A DNA stretch of 18,606 bases, taken from assembly GCA_902464345.1 (NCBI GenBank), contig CABQJA010000025.1, positions 1 to 18,606 of the forward strand, given 5' to 3'. The translations under genes and the position numbers were made by a program. The notes beneath the pieces were generated by a model. That model saw nothing but the letters and a program-made list of their open reading frames with translations, made no database searches and was not told the DNA's origin. The DNA comes from an uncultured Clostridium sp. (GTDB taxonomy: Bacteria; Bacillota; Clostridia; Lachnospirales; Lachnospiraceae). Every line of letters starts with the position of its first letter. Position 1 is the first letter of the stretch. Below, piece by piece: positions 1 through 6,752 of this stretch.

Positions 1-3
1 TTT

Positions 4-444
4 CTAGCCGATTTCCGGAACCCGCGTCAGCAGATATGAATAAATTTTCTCAGCATATGCTCTTTTTCCTGTAAAGTGTAATACGTACTGCTGTTTTCCT
101 GACTGAATCTGGATCATGACATAATCCACATCCGGGCTGGGTTCTATCCACTGCACTCTTGAAACCTCATCATACGGAAGAAGCTTCTCCCCATTATGAA
201 GAATCAGCTTTATATGTTCTTCCGTAAATTCATATGTGATATCATATGCCTGCTGCCGAAACGATGCTTTCAGCAAATAAACGCCATAGAATGCAGCCAC
301 TGCTGCAACTGCAATCACAAGAAATTTCATAGACGGAACCCGGACTGCCAATACGACTCCGAGAATTCCAAGCACTAAAAATACGGCTCCGGTAATTCGG
401 TAGCCGATCCGTCCTGCTTTACTTTTTTTCACTGTATATTCCAT
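4..444 (-). CDS. Small membrane protein with PH-like (YcxB-type) C-terminal domain
   Basis: This predicted protein has 146 residues and an unknown role. Residues about 14-33 and 39-58 are two hydrophobic segments separated by a short polar turn, so a hairpin membrane anchor is likely. The rest (about 65-146) is soluble and alternates strands in the style of bacterial PH/YcxB-like domains, including a LLPYDEVSRVQWIE segment and a C-terminal helix. The ATG at 444 is chosen because AGGAGGT lies just upstream (TAGTACCTCCTC on the plus strand). The open frame continues upstream through repeat DNA to 558, but that part reads through the GC-rich repeats and is not thought to be translated. The gene follows purA on the same strand, separated by repeats and a stem-loop, so it may not share purA's transcript. 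The YcxB assignment rests on architecture only. Confidence 0.75.
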   Translation of the reverse strand: MEYTVKKSKAGRIGYRITGAVFLVLGILGVVLAVRVPSMKFLVIAVAAVAAFYGVYLLKASFRQQAYDITYEFTEEHIKLILHNGEKLLPYDEVSRVQWIEPSPDVDYVMIQIQSGKQQYVLHFTGKRAYAEKIYSYLLTRVPEIG

Positions 445-470
445 AGTACCTCCTCGCCTGATGGCGCGGT

Positions 471-628
471 TGACGCTTTGTAACAACCTCTGCACGCATG
501 CCGTGCCTACCTCGCCTGTCGGCTCGGTCACCGGGCTGCGCCCTATCGATTCTGACACTTTGCCATGACCTCTGCACGCATGCCGTGCCTACCTCGCCTG
601 TCGGCTCGGTCATCGGGCTGCGCCCTAT
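471..628. repeat. GC-rich direct repeat, 82-bp period, hairpin-containing
   Basis: Two copies lie 82 bp apart. Positions 486-546 and 568-628 match over 61 bp with one difference (C531 versus T613), and weaker similarity extends left to 471/553 (TGACGCTTTG versus TGACACTTTG). Copy 2 is about two-thirds G+C, well above the flanking DNA. Each copy carries three short perfect dyads: GCACG-CATGC-CGTGC (492-506 and 574-588), GCC-TGTC-GGC (514-523) and GGGC-TGC-GCCC (533-543 and 615-625). A third, partial copy seems to lie at about 452-470, next to the ribosome binding site of the small membrane-protein gene. No recognisable gene is encoded. It looks like a dispersed intergenic repeat, which is inference. 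Confidence 0.8.
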
Positions 629-691
629 ACAACAAAACGGCAACCCGTTGCTCTGTATGCAAGCATACCGCAACGCTTGTCGTTTTGTTGT
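629..691 (-). terminator. Long stem-loop after purA, probable terminator or part of repeat element
   Basis: Positions 629-643 pair with 677-691 (15 bp, one G-T wobble), 646-651 with 670-675 (CGTTGC/GCAACG), and 655-660 with 663-668 (GTATGC/GCATAC). The result is one long, slightly interrupted hairpin. It lies 14 bp past the purA stop on the minus strand, and its descending arm there ends in TTTTGTTGT, so it could end purA transcripts. It lacks a classical run of T after the stem and directly abuts repeat copy 2 at 628, so it may instead be one end of a composite repeat element. Confidence 0.55.
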
Positions 692-705
692 GCACGGCTT
701 GAGCC

Positions 706-1980
706 TTATCTGTATATGATATCGTCGCGGCCAGGGCCGTTTGAGATGATCGTGATTGGGAAGCCGATATGCTTCTCTACAAACTCAATATACTTCCGGC
801 AGTTCTCCGGTAAGTCTTCATATTTCTTAATGCCACGGATGTCACACTTCCAGCCCGGCAGAGTCTCCAATACAGGCTTTGCCTTCTCCAGTAAGGTCGT
901 GGTTGGGAAGTCTGTGGTTACTTCGCCATTGATTTCATAACCGGTACATACCGGAATCTCATCCAGATAGCCTAATACATCCAAAACGGTAAATGCTACA
1001 TCTGTGGTTCCCTGTACACGGCAGCCATACTTGGATGCTACACAGTCAAACCATCCCATTCTTCTAGGACGACCGGTAGTAGCACCGTACTCGCCGCCAT
1101 CACCGCCGCGTCTTCTTAATTCATCTGCTTCCTCGCCGAAGATCTCGCTGACAAATGCACCGGCACCTACCGCACTTGAGTATGCCTTACATACGGTAAT
1201 GATCTTCTTAATCTCATATGGCGGAATACCGGCACCGATTGCACCGTAACCTGCCAATGTTGAGGATGATGTTACCATCGGATAAATACCGTGATCCGGA
1301 TCCTTCAGGGAACCTAACTGTCCCTCTAACAGGATATTCTTGCCATCCTTGATCGCCTGATATAAATATGCGGAAGTATCGCATACATATGGCTCGATCA
1401 TTTCCTTATATTCCATTAAGGTCTGGAAAATCTCATCTGCCTTTAACAATGGCTGATGATATAAATGCTCAAGTAATACATTCTTCTGAACGATCACACG
1501 CTCGATCTTCTCTTTCAGAGCATCCTCATCAAACAACTCACTTACCTGAAAACCGATCTTCGCATATTTATCTGAATAGAACGGTGCAATTCCGGACTTG
1601 GTAGAACCGAATGACTTACCTGCCAGTCTTGCCTCCTCATACGTATCGAATAGAATATGATATGGCATAACGATCTGTGCACGATTGGAAACCAGAATCT
1701 TCGGCTTCGGTACACCCTTTGCCACAACGTCATCAATCTCATGAACCAGCTTCGGAATATCCAGTGCCACACCGTTTCCGATAATACTGGTTGTATGTCC
1801 GTAAAATACGCCGGACGGAAGTGTATGCAATGCGAATTTACCATAATTATTTACAATGGTATGACCTGCATTTGCACCACCCTGGAACCGAACAATAATA
1901 TCGGATTCCTTTGCTAATGTATCTGTAATCTTACCTTTTCCTTCGTCGCCCCAATTGGCTCCCACAATTGCCTTTACCAT
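706..1980 (-). CDS. purA: Adenylosuccinate synthetase PurA
   Basis: PurA joins IMP and aspartate using GTP to give adenylosuccinate, the first committed step from IMP to AMP, in the cytosol. The protein is 424 residues, close to the family norm of about 430. The N-terminal P-loop NWGDEGKGK (residues 9-17) holds the catalytic Asp12, and GGANAGHT places the catalytic His at residue 40. Further along are the conserved GSTKSGIAP segment, the GQLGSLKDPDHGIYP segment (in place of the commoner G-x-Q-G) and the GATTGRPRRMGWFD signature. AGGAGG about 8 nt upstream supports the ATG at 1980. The gene has its own predicted promoter (2049-2077), and a LysR gene lies directly upstream. No purine riboswitch is visible in its leader of roughly 60 nt. 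It works with PurB, encoded at 3230-4684. Confidence 0.97.
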   Translation of the reverse strand: MVKAIVGANWGDEGKGKITDTLAKESDIIVRFQGGANAGHTIVNNYGKFALHTLPSGVFYGHTTSIIGNGVALDIPKLVHEIDDVVAKGVPKPKILVSNRAQIVMPYHILFDTYEEARLAGKSFGSTKSGIAPFYSDKYAKIGFQVSELFDEDALKEKIERVIVQKNVLLEHLYHQPLLKADEIFQTLMEYKEMIEPYVCDTSAYLYQAIKDGKNILLEGQLGSLKDPDHGIYPMVTSSSTLAGYGAIGAGIPPYEIKKIITVCKAYSSAVGAGAFVSEIFGEEADELRRRGGDGGEYGATTGRPRRMGWFDCVASKYGCRVQGTTDVAFTVLDVLGYLDEIPVCTGYEINGEVTTDFPTTTLLEKAKPVLETLPGWKCDIRGIKKYEDLPENCRKYIEFVEKHIGFPITIISNGPGRDDIIYR

Positions 1981-2048
1981 ACGTGCATCCTCCTGCTACA
2001 TCTGTCACAATTCAATGTCATTGCGAAATAAACCCACAATGCCTTTTT

Positions 2049-2077
2049 AGTATACAACATGTTCTTCCATAAGTAAA
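2049..2077 (-). promoter_or_regulatory. Predicted purA promoter
   Basis: On the minus strand TTTACT (2077-2072) and TATACT (2054-2049) are separated by 17 bp, a good sigma-70/SigA-type match. Transcription would start near 2042, giving a leader of about 60 nt before purA. The position is predicted from sequence only. Confidence 0.6.
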
Positions 2078-2110
2078 ATCAATATTTATTATATTTTTCA
2101 TAACCGTCAA

Positions 2111-2995
2111 TTATGCCATTAACAGTTTCATCAGTCCATCCGCAGCTACCGATAGTGGCAACCGATCATCATTCACCACGCAGATGTGCCGTTTCGGTAT
2201 CTGTTTATCAAACTGCAGGACAAACAGCTCATCCGCATCGATATAACGTTGTGCAAAATCCTGCACCACACAGCCGATTCCCAGATTCTGCAGAGCAAAC
2301 TGTACGATCATATCACTGGTTGCCAGCTCGAACTCCGGCTCCAATGTCACTTTTTCCTCATTCAGGAATCGATCCACATAATGTCTGGTGCTGGTATTTT
2401 CCTCCAGACATATGATTGGCATATGATTTAGCTGCTCATATCGAAGCATCTGTGATTTATAGCTCCAGAACCGGCTGCCCGCCACAAATACATCCTGTAT
2501 CTCCCGTGCCGGAAGAATCTGCAGATGCTTCTGCTCCTCGAACGGAGTGCTGACAATTCCGAAATCGATCCGCCCCGCCTTCAGATGTTCCAGTGTCTGC
2601 GGTGTCGGAGCATTGGTCACCGTAACCTTGATATCCGGATACAGTCTGTGGTAGTTCCGAAGGAATGGGAGCAAATAAAACTGCAATGTCATATCACTGG
2701 CTCCGATTCGGATCTCTCCGGTCTTCATATTCAACATTTCCTGCAGCTTCTGTTCTCCCAGCGCGATCTGCTCATATCCGTTTTTTACATAGGAATAAAG
2801 CATGGTTCCCTCTTTGGTTAAGGACACGCCCTTTACGGTCCGGACAAAGAGACAGCCCCCCAGTGCCTGTTCCAGCTGCTTCAGTGCCTGACTGACTGCC
2901 GGCTGAGAAATACAGAGCTCGCCCGCTGCACCTGTGATGCTTTTATATTTGGCCACATAATAAAATATCTTATAATATTCCATGCTGATATTCAT
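2111..2995 (-). CDS. LysR-family transcriptional regulator
   Basis: The protein has 294 residues, the usual LysR length. The N-terminal winged helix-turn-helix (about residues 1-60) carries the typical SQPAVSQALKQLE recognition segment followed by LGGCLFVRTVKGVSLTKEG. Residues about 90-294 fit the periplasmic-binding-protein-like effector domain, beginning GEIRIGASD. It should bind DNA as an oligomer and respond to a small molecule that cannot be named from sequence. The ATG at 2995 is preceded by GGAGGG at about 9 nt; a second Met at residue 5 is possible. It has its own predicted promoter and sits between purB and purA on the same strand. LysR regulators usually act on a divergent neighbour, but here there is none, so its target is unknown. 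Regulation of purA is possible but unsupported. Confidence 0.93.
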   Translation of the reverse strand: MNISMEYYKIFYYVAKYKSITGAAGELCISQPAVSQALKQLEQALGGCLFVRTVKGVSLTKEGTMLYSYVKNGYEQIALGEQKLQEMLNMKTGEIRIGASDMTLQFYLLPFLRNYHRLYPDIKVTVTNAPTPQTLEHLKAGRIDFGIVSTPFEEQKHLQILPAREIQDVFVAGSRFWSYKSQMLRYEQLNHMPIICLEENTSTRHYVDRFLNEEKVTLEPEFELATSDMIVQFALQNLGIGCVVQDFAQRYIDADELFVLQFDKQIPKRHICVVNDDRLPLSVAADGLMKLLMA

Positions 2996-3022
2996 GCTCC
3001 GTTACCCTCCTGTCATGTCTTC

Positions 3023-3051
3023 ATTCTATCATCAATCACCCACTCTGTCAT
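3023..3051 (-). promoter_or_regulatory. Predicted lysR-type gene promoter
   Basis: On the minus strand ATGACA (3051-3046) and TAGAAT (3028-3023) each match consensus at 5 of 6 positions with a 17-bp spacer. The start would fall close to the ribosome binding site, leaving a very short leader. An imperfect CTCTG-N15-CAGAG dyad overlaps the -35 side and could be an autoregulatory site. Confidence 0.6.
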
Positions 3052-3103
3052 GCAGAATCATTCAGAGAAGTTTCTTCCATTACCATATATCATAACAAAC
3101 AAA

Positions 3104-3148
3104 AGACCGTCTGCTTTCCATTTATCTATCATGTAATACAGACGGTCT
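3104..3148 (-). terminator. Predicted terminator of purF-purB operon
   Basis: A perfect 10-bp inverted repeat, AGACCGTCTG (3104-3113) and CAGACGGTCT (3139-3148), encloses a 25-nt loop. On the minus strand it is followed by TTTTGTTTGTT, as expected for a factor-independent terminator about 80 nt past the purB stop. The long loop makes it less typical. Confidence 0.65.
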
Positions 3149-3176
3149 CTTATCTTAACTATTCATTTTCGGGTTC

Positions 3177-3213
3177 TGATGTTTTCTGCTTTCGCAAAGC
3201 AGAAACCACATCA
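3177..3213. other. Strong stem-loop just past the purB stop
   Basis: TTTCTGCTTT (3183-3192) pairs perfectly with AAAGCAGAAA (3196-3205) across a 3-nt loop, and TGATGT (3177-3182) pairs with ACATCA (3208-3213) after a 2-nt bulge. The stem totals 16 bp. No T-run follows on the minus strand, so it is more likely an mRNA 3'-end stabiliser than a terminator; the terminator-like hairpin lies further on. The function is inferred. Confidence 0.6.
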
Positions 3214-3229
3214 TATTCAGTCCTTTTTA

Positions 3230-4684
3230 TTATACATTAATCTCTGCGGTCATACCCAGAATGTCCCGGTTCGCATCCAGAATCGGCTGTACCACTTCAT
3301 CCAGAAATTCCTCTGTCTGTTCCGGTGCACGTCCCACAAAGTTCTTAGGCTCTAACAATGCCTCGATTTCCTCCTTGGTCATACCGAATGCAGGATCTGC
3401 AGCAATTCGATCTACCAGATCATTCTCCTTGCCTTCCTTCTTTACAACAGCACCTGCTGCCATGGAATGCTCGCGGATACGCTCATGCAGTTCCTGACGG
3501 TTACCGCCTCTCTTAACCGCATCCATCATAATGTTTTCGGTTGCCATGAACGGAATCTCCTTCATGAACCGCTGATAAATAACCTTATCGTATACAACCA
3601 GGCCATCTACAACATTCAGATACAGATCCAGAATACCATCGATTGCGAGGAATGCTTCCGGAACGGAAATTCTCTTATTGGCAGAGTCATCCAGAGTTCT
3701 CTCAAACCACTGGGTAGCTGCTGTAATTGCCGGGTTAATAGAATCTGCGATCACGTAATTTGACAGGGATGCAATTCTCTCACTCCGCATAGGGTTTCTC
3801 TTATATGCCATAGCAGAAGAGCCGATCTGATTCTTCTCAAACGGTTCCTCGATTTCCTTCAGATGCTGAAGCAGACGAATATCATTCGAAAACTTATGGG
3901 CGCTCTGTGCAATCCCGGATAATACATTCAGAATTCTGGAATCCACCTTCCGTGAATAAGTCTGTCCGGATACCGGATAACACTCTGCAAATCCCATCTT
4001 TTCTGCGATCTTTTTATCGATCTGGCGAACCTTCTCATGATCACCATTAAACAGCTCCAGGAAGCTTGCCTGTGTACCGGTCGTTCCCTTAGATCCAAGC
4101 AGCTTCTGCTGACCGATCATATATTCCAGATCACTTAAGTCCAGTAACAGCTCCTGCATCCACAGGGTTGCACGCTTGCCAACCGTTGTCGGCTGAGCCG
4201 GCTGGAAATGTGTAAATGCCAGAGTCGGAAGATCTTTATATGTTCTTGCAAATTTTGCCAGCTCATTAATCACGTTGATCAGCTTCTTACGAACCAGCTT
4301 CATGGCCTCTGTCATCACGATCACATCTGTATTGTCACCGACATAACAGCTGGTTGCACCCAGATGGATAATGCCGGCTGCCTTCGGGCACTGCTGACCA
4401 TAGGCATATACATGACTCATTACATCATGACGCACCAGCTTCTCCCGTTCCTTTGCCACTTCATAATTAATATCATCGGCATGTGCCTTTAACTCATCAA
4501 TCTGTTCCTGAGTAATAACCGGTTTGCCATTCTCGCTCAGTCCCAGCTCCAGTTCTGTCTCTGCCAGAGCGATCCACAGCTTACGCCATGTCTTAAACTT
4601 CATGTCCGGCGAGAAGATATACTGCATCTCGCGACTTGCATATCTGGCTGATAACGGGCTCTGATAAATCTCATTGTTACTCAT
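3230..4684 (-). CDS. purB: Adenylosuccinate lyase PurB
   Basis: PurB catalyses two beta-eliminations releasing fumarate: SAICAR to AICAR in the de novo pathway, and adenylosuccinate to AMP after PurA. It belongs to the fumarase/aspartase superfamily and acts as a cytosolic homotetramer. The protein is 484 residues, the longer form of the family. The superfamily signature GSSAMAYKRNPMRSE spans residues about 288-302 and includes the flexible catalytic Ser loop. Candidate active-site His residues are His86 (RHDVMSHV) and His159 (THFQPAQPTT). The ATG at 4684 has AGGAGG about 7 nt upstream. That ribosome binding site overlaps the purF stop codon (TAGGAGG), with only 11 nt between the genes, so translation is probably coupled. 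A stem-loop and a terminator follow. Confidence 0.97.
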   Translation of the reverse strand: MSNNEIYQSPLSARYASREMQYIFSPDMKFKTWRKLWIALAETELELGLSENGKPVITQEQIDELKAHADDINYEVAKEREKLVRHDVMSHVYAYGQQCPKAAGIIHLGATSCYVGDNTDVIVMTEAMKLVRKKLINVINELAKFARTYKDLPTLAFTHFQPAQPTTVGKRATLWMQELLLDLSDLEYMIGQQKLLGSKGTTGTQASFLELFNGDHEKVRQIDKKIAEKMGFAECYPVSGQTYSRKVDSRILNVLSGIAQSAHKFSNDIRLLQHLKEIEEPFEKNQIGSSAMAYKRNPMRSERIASLSNYVIADSINPAITAATQWFERTLDDSANKRISVPEAFLAIDGILDLYLNVVDGLVVYDKVIYQRFMKEIPFMATENIMMDAVKRGGNRQELHERIREHSMAAGAVVKKEGKENDLVDRIAADPAFGMTKEEIEALLEPKNFVGRAPEQTEEFLDEVVQPILDANRDILGMTAEINV

Positions 4685-4695
4685 TGTACTTCCTC

Positions 4696-6171
4696 CTAAA
4701 CCTTGTTTGATATTGTTCCTCGCTTGAACTCCTCATGTTCGCCGCGGATATCCTCTGTCGGCCGCTTGATCGGATAATTACCGCTGAAGCAGGCATCACA
4801 GTAACCGCAATGGTCATGAATCAGCTCCGGCAAACGATTCAGCTCCAGATAGCCGAGGGAATCCGCTCCGATGATCTGACAGATTTCTTCCACTGTCTTG
4901 TTATGGGCGATCAGCTGATCCTCATCCGGTATATCCGTTCCGAAATAACACGGATGCAAAAACGGCGGCGAACTGATCCTTACATGTACCTCTGTTGCTC
5001 CGGCCGCCTTCAGCATACCTACGATCCGGTCACTGGTCGTTCCCCGGACAATCGAGTCATCGATCATAACAACCCGCTTTTCTTTTACAACCTCTTTCAG
5101 GACATTCAGCTTCACATTTACACTGGACTCCCGTTGACTCTGCTTCGGCTTAATAAAGGTCCGACCTACATAGGTATTCTTGATAAATGCTGTACCATAT
5201 GGGATTCCGGACTCCAGTGCATATCCCATGGCTGCCGCATTTCCGGACTCCGGAACACCGACTACCAGATCTGCATCCACCGGATGATCCTTTGCCAGAC
5301 ACCGTCCCGCAATGATACGGGATGCATACACACTCATACCATCAATATGGCTGTCCGGCCGTGCGAAATAAATATATTCAAAAATGCATCTTGCATGCTT
5401 CTCCTGACACATGCTCTTTACAGACTGGATTCCATTCTCCGGCGAAATCGTTACAATCTCTCCCGGCTCTACATCCCGGACAAACTCCGCACCGACGGTA
5501 TCCAGTGCGCAGGTCTCCGATGCCAGAAAATATGTATTATCCCGCTTTCCTATACATAACGGACGGAATCCGAATGGATCTCTGGCTCCGATCAGCTTTC
5601 GCGGACTCATGATCACAAGCGAATAGGCACCTTCAATCTTCTTCATGGCTCTTGCCACTGCATCCTCAACAGTGGTTGTATTTAACCGTTCTCTCGCAAT
5701 ATGATATGCAATTACCTCAGAGTCAATCGTGGTCTGAAAGATAGCACCGGTATACTCCAGCTCTCTCCGAAGCTCCGGTGCATTGGTCAGATTACCGTTA
5801 TGTGCCAATGCCAGAGTACCCTTTACATAATTCAGTACCAGCGGCTGTGCATTCTCACGGGTACTGGAGCCCGCTGTCGAATATCGCACATGTCCCACGC
5901 CGATATTTCCCTTTAATTTCTCCAGATTCTCCGGTTCAAATACCTCGTTGACCAGTCCCATTCCCTTATAGGACAGCACCTTTCCCATCGGTCCTTCGGT
6001 ATCTGACACCGCAATACCACAACTTTCCTGTCCTCGATGCTGAAGTGCGAACAATCCATAATACACGGACGGTGCTACATCTTCGCCATCAAAGCTGTAC
6101 GCTCCAAACACCCCACATTCCTCATGGAGCTCTTCTTCCTCATATGCATGATCCATAATCTGTTCGGACAT
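4696..6171 (-). CDS. purF: Amidophosphoribosyltransferase PurF
   Basis: PurF transfers the glutamine amide to PRPP to give 5-phosphoribosylamine, the first committed step of purine synthesis. The 491-residue protein starts with an 18-residue propeptide, and removal would expose the nucleophile Cys19 (HEECGVFG). The N-terminal glutaminase domain shows QHRGQES and AHNGNLTN. The C-terminal phosphoribosyltransferase domain has the PRPP loop VVMIDDSIVRGTTS (about residues 367-380). Cys262, Cys408, Cys455 and Cys458 (the last two in HCGYC) fit the four 4Fe-4S ligands of the Bacillus-type enzyme, so oxygen sensitivity is expected. AGGAG about 9 nt upstream supports the ATG at 6171. It leads the purF-purB operon from a strong promoter at 6218-6246. 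No purine riboswitch fits in the short leader. Confidence 0.97.
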   Translation of the reverse strand: MSEQIMDHAYEEEELHEECGVFGAYSFDGEDVAPSVYYGLFALQHRGQESCGIAVSDTEGPMGKVLSYKGMGLVNEVFEPENLEKLKGNIGVGHVRYSTAGSSTRENAQPLVLNYVKGTLALAHNGNLTNAPELRRELEYTGAIFQTTIDSEVIAYHIARERLNTTTVEDAVARAMKKIEGAYSLVIMSPRKLIGARDPFGFRPLCIGKRDNTYFLASETCALDTVGAEFVRDVEPGEIVTISPENGIQSVKSMCQEKHARCIFEYIYFARPDSHIDGMSVYASRIIAGRCLAKDHPVDADLVVGVPESGNAAAMGYALESGIPYGTAFIKNTYVGRTFIKPKQSQRESSVNVKLNVLKEVVKEKRVVMIDDSIVRGTTSDRIVGMLKAAGATEVHVRISSPPFLHPCYFGTDIPDEDQLIAHNKTVEEICQIIGADSLGYLELNRLPELIHDHCGYCDACFSGNYPIKRPTEDIRGEHEEFKRGTISNKV

Positions 6172-6217
6172 TCTTGTTCTCCTTGTAGTTTATTCTTTTG
6201 TCAATCAACCATGTATC

Positions 6218-6246
6218 ATTATGTCCTTTTTCCGGGAAACTGTCAA
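6218..6246 (-). promoter_or_regulatory. Predicted purF-purB promoter
   Basis: On the minus strand TTGACA (6246-6241, perfect) and CATAAT (6223-6218, 5 of 6) are separated by 17 bp. The transcript would start near 6211, with a leader of about 40 nt. The -35 box lies inside the inverted repeat at 6233-6259. Confidence 0.75.
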
Positions 6247-6259
6247 TGGTTGTTTCCCG
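6233..6259. promoter_or_regulatory. Inverted repeat over purF -35 box, candidate operator
   Basis: CGGGAAAC (6233-6240) and GTTTCCCG (6252-6259) form a perfect 8-bp inverted repeat with an 11-bp centre that contains the purF -35 box. Half-site centres are 19 bp apart, about two helical turns. It differs from the Bacillus PurR box (CCGAAC-type half-sites). A repressor of purF, possibly also acting on the divergent PilZ gene, could bind here; this is inference. Confidence 0.5.
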
Positions 6260-6284
6260 TCATGTCGTATTTCTACATTTTGCG

Positions 6285-6314
6285 CTGGCATATCATTCTA
6301 CGATTTGTTATAAT
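6285..6314 (+). promoter_or_regulatory. Predicted promoter of PilZ gene
   Basis: TATAAT at 6309-6314 is preceded by an extended -10 TG (6306-6307) and, 18 bp upstream, CTGGCA (6285-6290, 4 of 6). The start would be near 6321, about 25 nt before the ATG. Confidence 0.6.
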
Positions 6315-6345
6315 TAACAAAAAGTCAGAAAGGGGAGTATTCACT

Positions 6346-6705
6346 ATGTCTGAATCCGTATCCGAAAAAAGAAAATATAAACGTCTTCCGATCAAATTAA
6401 CACTGGAAGTATCCTCTTTATTTAAACAAAACGAAGAACTGCAGATTGGAAATGCCGAGTTCAATGTATTTAATATTTCAAAGTCCGGTCTTGGTTTTAC
6501 AACCACAACCCAGATCCCTCTCGGCTATTATTTTAATGCCGCCATTGAATTCGAAGGCACCACTGATATACTCCGCTATGTTGTAAAGATCATTCGTACA
6601 GAGCAGCTGGACAACGGTTTATATCTGTATGGCTGCGAATTTGTCGGACTTGCAAACATCTACGACTATCTCTTTGATGAATACGAATCGAAGGTCGGGA
6701 ACTAG
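6346..6705 (+). CDS. PilZ-domain protein, predicted c-di-GMP receptor
   Basis: This 119-residue protein is a stand-alone PilZ domain. Both c-di-GMP contact motifs are present: RxxxR at residues 9-13 (RKYKR) and NxSxxG at residues 43-48 (NISKSG), followed by the GLGF and later YGCEF strands typical of the beta barrel. It has no output domain, so it should act by binding a partner when c-di-GMP rises, as small PilZ adaptors do for motility, exopolysaccharide or adhesion. The ATG at 6346 is chosen because AAGGGGAG lies 7-8 nt upstream; a longer open frame reaching back to 6037 runs through the start of purF on the opposite strand and is rejected. It is divergent from purF and convergent with the GH3 gene. 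No diguanylate cyclase is in the window, so its partner is unknown. Confidence 0.9.
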   Translation: MSESVSEKRKYKRLPIKLTLEVSSLFKQNEELQIGNAEFNVFNISKSGLGFTTTTQIPLGYYFNAAIEFEGTTDILRYVVKIIRTEQLDNGLYLYGCEFVGLANIYDYLFDEYESKVGN

Positions 6706-6752
6706 GGGCATATGTCCGTTATTCCGGAATCAGTATGCCTCTTTTTATTTTT
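6705..6752 (+). terminator. Rho-independent terminator of PilZ gene
   Basis: GGGGCATA (6705-6712) pairs with TATGCCTC (6734-6741) with one G-T wobble, and TTTTTATTTTT follows at 6742-6752. The structure starts at the last base of the PilZ stop codon and lies mostly within the last codons of the convergent GH3 gene. On the minus strand no T-run follows, so it should be one-directional. Confidence 0.8.

Noticed and set aside
419..673. 84-residue minus-strand open frame and the upstream extension of the membrane-protein gene to 558
   Set aside because: Both run through the GC-rich direct repeats in different frames, lack ribosome binding sites, and are explained by high GC content removing stop codons.
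4735..5559. 274-codon plus-strand open frame opposite purF
   Set aside because: It is the reverse of conserved purF codons, rich in Cys, His, Ile and Arg, with no ribosome binding site or recognisable domain.
6172..6217. Purine (PurR box or riboswitch) control element in the purF leader
   Set aside because: The leader is about 40 nt, too short for a purine riboswitch, and no CCGAAC-type PurR half-sites are present.
6037..6345. N-terminal extension of the PilZ protein by about 100 residues
   Set aside because: It overlaps the purF start and promoter on the other strand; the extended -10 promoter and AAGGGGAG point to the ATG at 6346.
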